The notes under the pieces: generated by a model
What the model was told of the DNA's origin: nothing
The model's database searches: none
The model's input: the letters and a program-made list of their open reading frames with translations, nothing else
Shown: one piece after another, positions 42,836 through 57,269 of the stretch
Layout: each line of letters begins with the position of its first letter
How positions within the stretch are numbered: the first letter of the stretch is position 1
Assembly (NCBI GenBank): GCA_014529385.2
Contig: CM043952.1
Location: forward strand, 58,054,119 to 58,118,118
DNA length: 64,000 nucleotides
Source: Adiantum capillus-veneris
Taxonomy: Eukaryota > Streptophyta > Polypodiopsida > Polypodiales > Pteridaceae
Direction: 5' to 3'
Translations under genes and position numbers: made by a program

Positions 42836-44640
42836 CTATTTGTTGTATGTAACATGGCCTACCCACCAGCATCCTCTATATTTCTTTCTGAACACACTTA
42901 ACCTTATCATTAGCCATTTCAATAGAATTTTTGGAAACAATGTGTCCTGGAAGTTGTCCCTTCCAAACCATGAATACTGACTTGAAAGGATTCCGACATA
43001 TCCTCTTTTCTTTGCACCTCTCAAAGACCATCTCTAGAAATAAGAAATGCATTTTATCTATGGAGAATATGGTGAAGTCATTAACAAATATGGCCAAAAA
43101 CGTATGCAAAACCTTGTTGAATATCTACATCATGCATCTATGAAAGGCTGTTGGAGCATTGCAAACTCCAAATGGTCTGACCATATACATAAATAATCCC
43201 AATTTAGTGATAAATATTGTTTTATCTCAATCATCATAAGCAATTTTCAGCTGATTGTAGCCACTATATCCATCCATGAAGCTGTACATTTTGTGGCCTG
43301 CAATCTCATTCAGTAACATGTCTATAAAGGGTAGTGATAAACATTGTTTTATTTCGATTATCACAAGCAATTCTCAGCTGATTGTAGCCACTATATCCAT
43401 CCATGAAGCTGTACATTTTGTGGCCTGCAATCTCATTCAGTAACATGTCTATAAAGGTTAGTGGAAAAGGATCCTTAATGGTTTGTGAATTTAACTTCCT
43501 GTAGTCCACACATACCCTCCGTTTTCCATTCTTTTTGGGAAGTATTACTATTGGGAAAAACTAATCACTACTTGCCACTTTTGTTATGAACCATGCCTTG
43601 AGAAGATTTTTTATCTCCTCCTTGACTTTTTTAGCATAATTGGACTTCATCATGTACCTCTTTAATCTGATTGGTCTGGCATTAGGTTTTAGTCATAATT
43701 GATGATAGCACATTTCTGGATCTACTCCTTTCATATCAGTATGTTCCCATGCAAATACATCCTTGTATTTCTAGAATTATGCATTTGCTTTCTCTTTGAT
43801 CTCTGGCTTCATATGCTTGTTGATTTTGATTATTCTAGGGTTATCCTCTGAGCCGAGATTCCACTCCTCCATTTCTTGATCGTCTAGAAGAAAATAGTTT
43901 GGGCCTCCTCCCTTTTGTTTAGTCCTTGAGCTGGCTTTTTTCTCAGTTTGAATACCAGCAGCGTAGTCCATTTTTCTTAGCTCTAGTAATCCATTTTCAA
44001 TCTTTGTCTCCTCAATTGTTGGGTTCCCCTCACCAAAATTTGCTTGACTCATTTCCCTTATTGGTCTGAAGTCAAATTTGTCTGGTGTTGGCTACTCTAG
44101 TGGTGGCTGACCATCTATCTTAACTTTATCTTTCTCATGAGTTTAGGTGAGTGAATTATTTTGGGTATTGTTTCCTTTGTTTCTTAGCCTGTTCCTTGTC
44201 CATCAACACAACACTCACGGCTATCTCTATCAATGGAAAATGTTCATTGAAGAAAGAATCTTTCACTTTTCTTTGTTCCATATTTCTTGCATAGATCTTG
44301 AGGTCTCAAATCTTTCTTCTAGCTTTTGGTGTTGTCAGTCTTTATCTGAATCCTTATGTTGGCCCCTTTAATAGTCAGTGTTTGGTTGGCATAGTCATGT
44401 ATTGCACAAGTAGTTTTGAGCCATGGTCTATCTAAAAGCATCCCATATGCTTCTTGAACATCACATCCAACACTAAGAAGCTGGTCTTGATCGATTTTTC
44501 CTTGCCTACTCTAATTTACATGTTTTCAATTAGCCCAATATCTTCTTGGACCGCCATGTGGTCTACCATTCTGACTTTGAATGGTGTTGGTTTCATTTTT
44601 AGTGATTCCCAGTTTCTACCTTAGATGTTCTCCAAGGATG
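42836..44640 (-). pseudogene. Ty3/gypsy pol fragment (protease end and reverse transcriptase)
   Basis: Minus strand. 44400-44450 holds LLDRPWL-type text, the C-terminal motif of gypsy proteases. 44052-43777 is the pre-RT linker (MEEWNLGSEDNPRIIKINKH, KPEIKEKANA). 43600-43306 gives the RT: FFPIVILPKKNGKRRVC, MDYRKLNSQTIKDPFPL, KMYSFMDGYSGYNQL. 43143-42876 has the palm end, where the catalytic FVDD box reads AIFVNDFTIFS (Asp to Asn), then LPGHIVSKNSIEMANDKVK. A 127-bp tandem duplication at 43208-43461 repeats part of the RT. No LTRs were found. Confidence 0.82.
43208..43461. repeat. 127-bp tandem duplication within gypsy RT
   Basis: GCTGATTGTAGCCACTATAT recurs at 43250 and 43377, with TGTCTATAAAGG at the end of each unit. 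The two units differ by a few bases. 127 is not a multiple of three, so the duplication shifts the RT frame. Confidence 0.9.
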
Positions 44641-44645
44641 TTGAC

Positions 44646-44646
<1 letters not shown>

Positions 44647-44680
<34 letters not shown>
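44647..44680. repeat. poly(C)34 homopolymer
   Basis: 34 consecutive C, inside the gypsy remnant. Exceptionally long for a G/C homopolymer. It could be real or a sequencing artefact. Confidence 0.9.
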
Positions 44681-44683
<3 letters not shown>

Positions 44684-44879
44684 AATCTAGAATTACTCAT
44701 GATAAGGGTTACCATTGCTTTTTGTGCTTAAAATCAACCTGAATTACTGGGACCTCATCATCTCTGATGGCTTCCAGGTCCACTACTTTGGTTTTCAACA
44801 AAAACTTTCCTTTTTTCTCTGAAGAAATTTGTAGCTTCTGGTAATGTCCACCTAATATCATCAAGATCAACTATTAAAC

Positions 44880-45930
44880 TTGAATAGTGCCATGTTATGA
44901 TAATGGTTGTTTACTTTTCACTCCTGTGTTTACAACATGGTTATGGTTTCCACTTTGACAATGTAGTGTTATGGTTATGGTCTTGTCATCAACATGGTTA
45001 TGATACTTTATTTGGCAATGCAAAGTTGGACTGGTCTGCAAACCACTTAAACCCAAGCAGTATTCAACATACTCCTCTTAGTTCCATCTTTTGTAATTTT
45101 GTTTCTTGAACAAACCATATTTGTATCAAAGCCCATAAGCTCAAGCTAGTAAATTCAGCCAAAGCCATGGGATTTAAGAAATATTACTACCCACAGACAT
45201 CATGAATGCCCACATCTAGTAATGTGTCTCAAACTAGCAAGGAATTTGTACACCAAATTCCATAAGCTCAGCCAAAGCTATGGGATCCAAGAAAACTACT
45301 ACCCGTAGACATCATCAATGCCCACACCTAATAATGCACCTCAAACTAGCAAGAATTACTTGCACTTCTTTCATGTTTACAACATGATTATGTTTTCCGA
45401 TTCAGCATGTTTATGGTTGGACACATGGTTATGGTTTCCAACCGGGCATTGTGTAACACTATGGTCCAATTCACTAAGATTATGATTATTGATATGGTTA
45501 TGGTCTATGAATTGTCATGGTTTGTGATATGATTATGGTTTTTCAATTCGGTAGTGCCAAGTTATGATAACGGTTTCCAATTTAGCACTTCTTTGGTTTA
45601 CTTTTCCATATTTTGTTTTATAATATGGTTATGGTTTTTATTTTGGTAGTGTAACATTATGGTTATGGTCTTATTGTCAACATGGTTATAATACTTTATA
45701 GGAAATGCAAAGTTGGACTGGCTTGCAAACTACTTAAGCCCAACCAGTATTTTGCAAACTCCGCTTAGTACCTTCTTTTGTAATTTTCTACTTGAACAAA
45801 CCATATTTGTATTGAAGCACATATGCTAAGGCTGGTAAATTAGCCAAAGCCGTGGAATCCAAGGAATACTACTACTTGTGGACATCATGAATGTCCACAC
45901 CTGATAATGTGTCTCAAACTAGGAAGGAAT
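44880..45930. repeat. diverged direct repeats of ~350 bp
   Basis: Block A (about 44930-45240: ATGGTTATGGTTTCC, then GGCAATGCAAAGTTGGACTG, then GACATCATGAATGCCCACA) recurs as block B (about 45625-45925) in the same order. A partial copy of its second half lies at 45262-45357. ATGGTTATGG is itself repeated many times between them. Non-coding; identity looks 80-90%. Confidence 0.75.
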
Positions 45931-46735
45931 ATATGCCCTCACACCTCCCACTTGCATGCATACATGAGAATACATTAAAAGGAACATCGGCATAGTCTAA
46001 CCATCAAAGCAAAGCAAATTTTTATCTACCCAATGGCTTATCTAATCATGATTAAAGGAACTAAATTTAGCCAGTCCAATAAGGGAATTTCCATAAATGA
46101 CTCTTTAATATCTATTTGTCTTGAATCGTACAACTAAACTTTGCAGGCAGACTGTCTCTTAGATGGAATCCAGGTGTTTGAACATCACATGCACTTGGGG
46201 AGGGGGGGTCACTATGTAGAGATCATGTATAGCATGTGAGTTCAATTTGTTAAACCCCCTATTCTACTTTTCTTTAATGTATAGAGAGACCCTTTATGTA
46301 CCTAAAAAGATCCCTTATATACCACTTTTCTTAATAAAAATATCCCTTATGTACCAAAGTTTTGATCTTAAAACACCCTTTTGTATATATTTTTTCTACA
46401 AGTTCATAAGAGGAATAAACCCCTTTTGTTGAGCTCATGTGCTATTGTACATATTTTTTAGTGAACCCCTCGAGTACATGCATCATAAATGAGAGCCGTT
46501 CCTCATGGTTTTACCATTGCACAAAACATAATAGCAAAACATGACAAGCATTGGTTGAAAATGATTAGAATACAATGCATGAGAGCTCTTTCCAAAATCC
46601 TCGCTAACGAAGCGACAATGTATAACCAACAACATCACCAGTCATAGTGCTCACAAAAAATCGAACAAAACGCAAAAAAATAAGATGCACCCAGTAGCCC
46701 AAAACTTGTAAACATTTGGATGCCAAAGATGATAG
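45931..46735. other. no recognised gene
   Basis: AT-rich. 46200-46440 (a G run, ACTATGTAGAGATCATGTA, then several CCCTTATGTACC-like boxes) resembles 56570-56790, suggesting two diverged copies of one non-coding repeat. Confidence 0.5.
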
Positions 46736-47203
46736 CATTAGGGAAAATTTGGACTCTCAAAGGGGCTCTATAAGGAGGTTTGACTTTGCCTCTCTTGTCC
46801 AAAGTGGATAACCCGGTGCAGTACATAAACTCTTTGCCAAATCTTATTAACCAACATATCATTGGAAAGATCTAAGAAAGTAGGTTTCAGATCCCCAAAC
46901 TCCGACAAATTTGGAGATGATTTGTGGAAGTTATGGCCTCCCCATTGAAGCTAAAATTTGGGGAGAGATTCCATTTATAAGACGGAGTTGTCATATAAAA
47001 AAATGGAATCTTCTAGAATATAAGGAATTTGATGACATGCTATATAATCAATGGATAGATCTCGATGAGTACATTCTAAATTCAAAAGTTCCAATAGATT
47101 TTGATTTCATTTGTAAAAATGTTATCGTGCGCCCGTTTCGGACAAGAGAGATAAATTCAAAGTCCTTATAGGGTCCCTTTGAGAGTCCAAATTTTCCCTA
47201 ATG
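46736..47203. mobile_element. MITE-like element, TIR GGGAAAATTTGG...
   Basis: About 468 bp. Terminal inverted repeats of 40 bp (46736-46775 and 47164-47203) begin CATTAGGGAAAATTTGGAC and match with few mismatches. Beyond them a weaker inverted match (GACTTTGCCTCTCTTGTCC against GGACAAGAGAGATAAATTC) extends the stem toward 90 bp. TA precedes GGG on both sides. No coding capacity. Confidence 0.72.
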
Positions 47204-47855
47204 GTCTTTGTAGCTAAAAATCAGCTCGCACTTGGCGTAGAAATCAGCTACCAGTTTAGCCCAAGGGTGGTTGCAAATGAGCTCACAATTGGCTACCAAA
47301 TGAGCACACAAAATGAAAAAAATAACCCCAATAGAGAAAAAAACTACTATTTCTTGAGCCTAAAAATAGAGCATGAGACAATAGCACATCATTCAAGTAT
47401 ACTATTGCAGATTAAAATATGTACATGTCTTTCACGTAAAGAGAACCATTTGTTGTTGGGATGGGAGGAATGCCTCAAGCACTGACCCTCAAAAAAACGG
47501 ATTGTGAATTTTCTCTCTTTGGTCCAAATTCCTTCGGTCTTGCAACAGACAATCATCCCTTTTTGAACACTCTCATTGAAGTTAATTAAGTAGGCTTGGC
47601 TCTGCTCCATCTGGGGAATGTTTAAGAAACAAGGGAAGGAGGGCATGGCATGAAATGATCTCTGATGGATCAAGCATAAGAGTTTCATTCCAATAATGTG
47701 GACAATGAATTTGGGTCTTTCATTGAAAGCGGACCCGACTCCTTCCTTGTTTGTTAATGTTTTCATTGTAAAACACCTGTAGTAAGAGCTTTAGCTGGTG
47801 GAGACTTGGATATGACAATGGATTCCTTATTGGATGTATTGGCTTCTACGGGCAG
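47204..47855 (-). other. no clear gene; possible tail of the adjacent transposase
   Basis: The 125-codon minus-strand frame at 47389-47766 lacks recognisable motifs. Confidence 0.35.
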
Positions 47856-50742
47856 TCAAGTCAATATAACATGAGCTTGGACCTCTTTTATTGAGCACTT
47901 TGCTAGAAGCTCGATCTCCTTTGGGAAAATCAAGGCGGCAAGACGATTTTTTGATAGAGCTAGTTGTGTTAATATGGTTGTCTTCATCTTTCTATCACAT
48001 TGCCCAAGTTTCTCTTCAAGACTTTTCAAAACCGCTTTCATGTCATAAATGTAGCTACCAATCTTATCGTCTATATTGACAAATTTGTCAACTACATCTA
48101 AAGTGTCATGTACACAATCTACCATGTTTTCCCTTGCTATAGCTATGGGCTCTGGGTCTACATGGCTCAAGGCTTGAATGCTATCTAGGACTAGGATAAT
48201 TTCTTGAAGATGAGGAAAGTGCTTCTCAATTATCAATCGCGCTTCATATAAATGCTTGCATTTTGATCCCCAATTGGCACAATTGCAATAGCTGCTCACA
48301 TGGTACCAGTTTGAATCCAAGTTATGCTAAGGACATTGAATAGCATGTTTCATTCCTCTATCCCCTGAAGGGTGCTTGGATTAGACTCAAATATATTAAG
48401 ACCAATTCACCTACTACTGCTAGCTTCGCTGTGTGCTTCTTGCTTGATCAATAACGACTGTAATGCTCGAAATCAGCTAAATCATTGCTGTCAAATTTGA
48501 AAAATAAAAAGCTCCACAATTGGGAACATGCTTGCATACCCACAAGCAAAAGTGAAATACCCTTACAAATCTCTTGCTTTTGCTTGAAGAACTCTAGAAT
48601 CATTCCTCCAATATATTTCCCATGCTTGCAAAAAGACCAAAAAAGACATGTTTATCTTTTCATCTACCAGGGTATACTTGATATATATTGCCATAATCAC
48701 TCGACCAAATTTGTAGTGTCTACATCCTATGTGGAAATAGATGACGAAATCTTGGCCAACAGCTTTTCCACATACATGTGATATCACACCAACCATTTGA
48801 TACATATCGCCAAATATTCTCATGTGTCTAATACACCTGCAACAACTCATTGTACCTTGTGTCAAACATATCCTTGTTTGTTGTATGCATCAAATTTGAC
48901 AAGCGAATGTACATATCATCATGCTTGTCATGAGGGACCTATGCAAAACATGATCATATTGGTATTAACATCAATTTTAGTAGACACAAGCTAACATGAA
49001 GGACACACCAAAGAAATGATCTATTGGGGCAAGAGGTTCTCAATCCATGCCTTTTTTTACATTAAACCAACATATCAAAACCCAGAATGCAACCTTCTTC
49101 CACCTCCCATCCTCCTCTTCTCTCTAGCAAAAAGGATCTTTATCCACAACCTTGAGAATTTCTTTGATCACTTGCTAGCTCTTGTCAATGACAATGGTTT
49201 TGTGAGTTGAACCTCACTTAGCTTCAAAAAGACTATCTTGAATGTAAGCTCAAGGGCCACCTTTTCCTGGCTGATGCCCATATCATTGTTGCATAACATC
49301 AACCATATTGGAATCCCTATACCATTTTGGTTTGACAAGACTGCACCATAGAGTGGTAGACCAAAAGTGTTTGTCTTGAAAGTGTTGTCCATAGCCCATG
49401 AGTTATGAAAAGAGAAACAAAGAGAGACTTGTAGCATCCACTCATCTTGAATGATGAGGACAAAGTGTTGTTTGTTCTATCAAGATTTTGGGGACTATAA
49501 GGTTGCACCAAGATTATCTATGCATACAAGATTATTATTTTAGTTTGCATGCTCACAAAAAATGCAATAAGAAGTTGATACTACATTCCTACCTTCTTCA
49601 ATTTGTACAAGCAGAGAGCCCCAAGCATTGCACTCCATTTAATATCCATATAATTACCCACAATGAAACAAAATGTGGCAAAAACAAAAATTATCAAAAA
49701 CTCAATAGAGGAGAGGCTTCTTAGTCATTTCAATGGCAAGTTAAGTAGCCCTAGTGTGCATGTTATAAAACAGCGTTTGCACCTCTTTTGGTATCATAAA
49801 AAATTTGTAGATCACATGATCTACCTCAGATGCATTTGTCATGTGAAACCTTTCCTTCATGATTGACATTTTGACGACATGGTGGCACGTCCCAACAGCA
49901 AAAAAATCATTCATACAACATGTGCCTATGGCTTGATGTACTTGCAAGTGATAAAGATCAACACGTGAGCAAGGTATGTGTACCTTCTAGCTACCATGCA
50001 CTGTGATAGTCACCCTATCATTATCATGAAAGTGTTGAACCACCACCTTAAATGGACACCCACATCTCTTGGACTTTTGTTGTCGCCGCTTGTCTATACC
50101 TCTCTGATCCATCCCTCCACCTTGATGGAAAATGTATTCTTGTAGCCTCCCAGTTGCTCCATGCTTCCTTGTTGATCTAACTAGGACCAACCTTGTGTGA
50201 TTCTTTATCATGATGTGAGTCAATTGTTGCTCGACTCATGGTGTAATTGTCTCTCTTGATGATCTTGGGTGATTAGATGTTCTAGTACTAATAGGCCAAG
50301 CAGACACATCATGATCAATGATCTTCCCTTTTAGCATGAATTCACATGTATTAATTGAGTCTTTTATGTAATCAAGAGGCAATCCATGTTGTGTCTTGTC
50401 CGTGAACCATTCCTTCTTGATGGCCTTGAGAGTGGCAACCACTCCTAGATGATTGTCATGCATTAAAGGGCAATGTGTTACATGAACAATACATGTCCAA
50501 TCTACCATGAAAGCAATCTTTAGGCAAGTAGATAATTTCAAGCCCAAGCAGCCCATTTCCAGCCTTGTAGTGGAAAAAAGTATCAATTCATCTCTTATCC
50601 TTTTCCACTTCTTTAGATTGAACAATTCCAACACATGAGCCGATTGAAGTATTGCTAATGACACTGTCTTTTTCCCTCCCAAATTTGATGCTATTAAGGA
50701 GTATTTCTTCCGGTGGAAGAAGATAAATGTTTTTGATTGCAT
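47856..50742 (-). pseudogene. FAR1/MULE-type transposase, degenerate
   Basis: Read on the minus strand in fragments. 50742-50236: N-terminal part with LFSTTRLEMGCLGLKLSTCL and WPISTRTSNHP. 50223-49987: FAR1-type DNA-binding region with IDKRRQQKSKRCGCPFKVVV and an RVTITVHG end. 49511-49168: MULE catalytic region WAMDNTFKTNTFGLPLYGAV, GIGIPIWLMLCNNDMGISQE; Asp of DNTF is the first catalytic residue. 48865-48563: poorly readable. 48320-47856: SWIM finger WYHVSSYCNCANWGSKCKHL with C-x-C-x5-C-x-H, then a helical C-terminus. It belongs to the same general class as the split MULE at 15.0/35.0 kb. Terminal inverted repeats were not found. Confidence 0.72.
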
Positions 50743-52543
<1,801 letters not shown>

Positions 52544-52607
52544 GTGCGTGAGTGGTTTAGGACAATACACTCTCCATCTTCATTGTTGGATGAGGGGTTC
52601 AAACCCC
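52544..52607 (+). other. possible tRNA-derived (SINE-like) pol III promoter remnant
   Basis: TGCGTGAGTGG (52545-52555) resembles a tRNA A box, and GGTTCAAACCC (52596-52606) matches the B box, about 50 bp apart as in tRNA-derived SINEs. No cloverleaf or CCA-proximal stem closes, so it is not a functional tRNA gene. Could be chance. Confidence 0.3.
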
Positions 52608-55218
52608 CGTGGCACAATGGCTGCTTTCATATTCTTTAGTGGTTAACTTCACACTCCAAATTTTGATACAAGCAGTTCGCATTTCGTCGTCATTTTGCAT
52701 TTGTGTTTCTCTATCGACATCCAAATTTTGTTGCATGTAGGGCTTCTGTTCCGCTTTCAAACGCACCTCTCCTAGGCAAAAACGTTGCAGCATCCTCTGA
52801 GAACGATGCATCCTCTCTTAAGTTGGGGGTTTTACCCTCGAGGTGTTATAAATTCATGGTTTCATATATGGCTCCTTTATTTTAATACAAATTCATTCTA
52901 AAAGCTTGAACTTGCATGACTGAAGTAGCACTTAAAACTTTGCAATGCAGGATGGGTTGACAATCTAGATGGAGACAAAACTTAAAAATTTGCTCCCTTG
53001 AACTAATTTGAAAAGTCTCTTACAATCATTGTATCAATGCTCCTACGTGAGCCAAAATGTATGCTAGAGAAAAGGAGGTGCCTGGTGTATCCCTTTCTTG
53101 CTTCCGTCACATACGCTAAAAAAGAGAAGATGCTTGGTGTTGGGTAGATAACTCTATTTTGTGATCTTGTTTGAGTAATCTTTTTTAATGCTAGAACATA
53201 TAGCATAATTGATGAAATTTGTTGCGGCATCAACCTCTTGCATTACAAGTACTTGCCAAAGCATGTATGGCACACAAAAACAAACACACACACACACACA
53301 CCTCTTTACACACACACTACATTTACATTATTTTAGGGCATATACACCTATGTGGAGACATAAGGCCAAACGAAAGTCAACAACAACTTCAACTTGGCAT
53401 TAGTCATTCACAATTTGTAAGCATAAAAACTTTAACCAATGTGCATTCAGTTTTGTATATTCTTAAACATATACTACTCCAAGGATTGTAGCAAGGGCCC
53501 AAATATGCTACATTGCTGAATCTCACATAACATATGGTATATTTCAAGCTTTGGTCCAAATATAAATGTACTATTCCAATCTGGTGCCAACTTGTTCAGT
53601 TTATATGCCATACAGAATGCCACATTTTGGAAGCTATATTTTTCATCCATGTAGTTTTTGTACTCCATAGATGTGTTCCACATTGCCTTAGGTGTAGACA
53701 TGTTTTTGATGCTTTGTATCCTTGAACATGAAAGTAAAGAACTGAAGTGTGTAAATTGGAAGGATGTATAAATGTGATGATACATGTATGCATAGAAATA
53801 TACATGATAGGTTAGCAGAATACAAAACATGCACTTTTTAAAATTTATTCTATGCTCAAAAAATTTGGGCCTATAATAACCATAGACTCTGGTCAAGAAC
53901 TCATTGATGTTTATGAAAAAAATAGGCTTCTTATTTAGAGATATTTGTACCTTGTGTAAAGTGCGGTTCACCTAGCAAATATGTTGTTTTTTGTCAAATC
54001 AAACACTCCATTGGCTTTAAGAGATCTTAGTGACCATAAAGTCAAGAGTTATAAGTGTTTTTTATTTTTCCTACATAAAGTGTCATGTTAGCTTTGAGCT
54101 CAATTAAGGACTTCTACAAACACATACACATGATAGGCATATTTGTTTTTTTTTCCAAAGCCCTAAAAAAGACACTTTTATGTCTTGATAGGTTACCAAA
54201 CTATTGTTAAATTCTTGAGTGAATAACCATAGAAAACTTATTGTACTGCGTAAAAGTAGAAGAGGAAGGTTATTCAAAAGGGTGGAGAAGCATATAAGTT
54301 AGGAGTAAGTCCCCAATAATTTTTCATCTCAATGTAAAAGTAGGGAGAATGTAATAAGAGTCTCACTTGAGAGGGAAGGGAAGAAAAAGAAGAGATAGTT
54401 ATGTATCGGAATGAGAGGAACATATATTCTCTTTGTGTACTTTATTAATAACTTATATCTCTATTTGCATATAGAGATAGAGAGTTTTCTTACTACATGA
54501 GACACCGATACAACTAGCAGAAGAATTGTAATTCCCATTTAATGTCAATTGAGATTTACTCTTTGAAATTACAAGACCAGAATGTTTTCTAGACAATTCA
54601 ACTCATATTTATCAATACTCACATGCTTTCATCGAGTGTTGCCTAAAAAATGCTTCTTGTTTTTCTTCTCTCTTATGGCGTTAGGTTTGTTGAAACTTAA
54701 GAAAAAGGAGAATCTCAATCAAGGTATAATGATGTCAATTAATACTAAAACAGCGAGAGTTTTACAACATAACAAATGTAGTTTTAGTTTATAGTGTGTT
54801 TTCAAAGAACCATACCAAACGTTATTTAACTATAATATATTTTTTAACTATAGTTGTTATAAACGTAAGAAGGGGGCATAATTACCATATACTTTGTAAA
54901 TTGGGAGTTTTCTAAGATTTTTCGCTCGCAAGTGGCATGTCCCTTTCTATGAAGATTAGATCCCTTAGAGACTTAAAATACCATCATCGCTTATGCAATG
55001 CAAAATAATTTGAAATTTCAAGCAATATTTCTAACACAAATGTGACTATGCACATTAGCACATTCATGACTCTTAGTTTGCATCACTAGTGCCGTTGCAT
55101 ATATCATGTGTAAAAGTGATAATGATAGCAATAACTGAAATCTATCAAGCATCACAAAAGGAATGGTGGAAAGTTTCAAAAAGAAAGTTAGTTTGAAGAG
55201 ATCAAAATCCATTACTAG

Positions 55219-55221
<3 letters not shown>
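52608..55221. other. no recognised gene
   Basis: AT-rich. A short CA run lies at 53285-53302. The minus-strand frame at 53474-53971 (165 codons, KPIFFININEFLTRVYGYYR) is open but shows no known motif and has AT-driven composition. Confidence 0.45.
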
Positions 55222-55249
<28 letters not shown>

Positions 55250-55250
55250 G
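55222..55250. repeat. (GA)n microsatellite
   Basis: Perfect GA run of 29 bp. Confidence 0.95.
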
Positions 55251-57269
55251 ATCAATGTGATAACTATACCCAGATCTTGTTTATCTTTCTTTATGCAGAC
55301 TTGGATTCTCTTGTTTGTGCCCTTGTTCACTTTCCCCTATTAGTGGTTTAATTATAGCCCATAGATTTCATCCCCTCAACTTTCTTTGCCCCTTTCTCTC
55401 CCATTGTGTTATAAAGAGTCTAGCCTTAGCCTTAGCCTTAGGAGACTCTTCTTAAGCCATTGTCTATTTTCTTTACACAAACACCGAATAGATATCATCT
55501 CCATAAATGAGCATGATAATGGTTTACATAGCTAGGATGTGGGGGTAGAAAAGGATGGGCAATGAAGATACAATGGAAAATTTGTAAAGTGATAAAAATG
55601 TGATTTCTTGCAAAGGATTTGGTGCCAATTTGACAAAAGTTTTAAAAAATTACTTTTGTATGGGAGACACCTTCTATAGAGAAGTGGTGGTGTATATTGT
55701 ATGAGGGAACAATGCGGGGGGGGGGGGGGGGGGGGGGGACTATTTAAAACCTTCCTATATAATGTGCGTCAAGGGTTAATTAAACACCACTCTTTTTAGC
55801 ATGTTTTAATGAGTAAAATCACCCCTTATTTTTCAAAATGTAATATTAAAACACATTTTGTTAATGTATCTTTGTTAATTTTCTTAAATATTCTCATTTT
55901 AAAACCCCTCTTATTGATATCACGTGGTATATGAACATGATTACATAGAGCGCCCCCTAGATAATGACTTAACAAGAGATACTTTTGGTGAGACATCCCT
56001 TCTTGATATTGTCCTTTGTTATTGGAAGTTGGCACTAGATGCCTCTTGGAAAATCTTCTTGGTGGAACCAACTGCAAAGCAAACTTAAACTGAGGACCGG
56101 TTTCAAATCTGCTTTAATTTACAGACCAGTTTGATCTCATGTTAATCAGCCTCAAGGCATCAAAACTTTGAAGCTTTTGATATAAGCAAAATGGCTTGCT
56201 TGTAGGGGGAGTCACCAAATTGTTTTTTCACATTTTTTAAATAGAGTGATGTCACATAAAATGAGATATTACACACTTGTAATCAATGATTTTAGTAGCA
56301 ATAAATTCTCTCTAGATTGGGAATTCAAAGGTTTCTCACACATACCTTGTAGAAACGTTAATGCTTGGAGTAAGTTGGGGTTAAATTCTTGGCTATATTT
56401 GATAGTGGATTAGGAATTCTATAGACACCAAGAAATTTTGTGAATCTTGGAATAGACCAGCCATAAGAAAAACACAAGTGAAACTTTAACTTTCTCTAAC
56501 AACAAACATGTTGAAATGCATATTGGATTGTTAGGGGGAGTTGTAGTCAATGCTTGTGGTATTGACTACTCGAGGAGTCCACTATGTAAAAATTTCATGT
56601 AGCATGTGCAAAAAAGAGACATTTAAATAATCCCTTACTTGTATATTTTCAAGTATTATATGCACCCCTTATGTATGAATTTTTGCTAAGAAAAACTAGC
56701 CCTTATGTATGAAAATTTTCACTTTCTCCATTAAAAAACCCTTTATGTAAGTATATTTTTTTGTAAATGTACCTAATTATAAATCCAATATTTTGTTCGC
56801 ACGTGTTATCTTACACTTTTCCTAGTGGACACCCCGGGATTGACTAGCAACATAACTTTTCTTTAGGAGATTTTGAAAATAAATCCAACCATAATATCAC
56901 ATTGGGGAAACATTTTATGTGACAACAACACATGATTCAAGACTTGAGATATAATCACATATCCTTAGGAAAACTAGATCAATAAGGAGGATCAATTTGG
57001 AAGACCATTCTTTTAGGAATGTGTCTAAAATTTGGATTGAGGAATGTGATTTTGTATTTAAAATACTATACTGTTATCATGGTTGAATGAAGAAACACAT
57101 CTTAGGATGTGCATAACTTCAAAGAATGGTATTCTACAATGAAAGGATTGCATATTAGATCAAGAGGTTGAGGAAAAAGCATATATTCTTGAGCTATTTT
57201 TTGAGCACTTATTCAAACCATTTGAATGGACTCAAATTTTACCAATAAATATATGTATTAATGAGTCAA
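55251..57269. other. no recognised gene
   Basis: AT-rich. 56570-56790 resembles 46200-46440. CTTAGCCTTAGCCTTAGG is a short tandem at about 55424-55441. Confidence 0.45.
55716..55738. repeat. poly(G)23 homopolymer
   Basis: 23 consecutive G. A strong quadruplex-prone run if real. Confidence 0.9.

Noticed and set aside
52561..52620. Functional tRNA gene
   Set aside because: A B-box-like motif is present, but no acceptor stem or anticodon arm can be closed.
53474..53971. 165-codon minus-strand frame
   Set aside because: Composition dominated by AT-rich codons (Phe, Ile, Asn, Tyr), no motif or signal; probably chance in AT-rich DNA.
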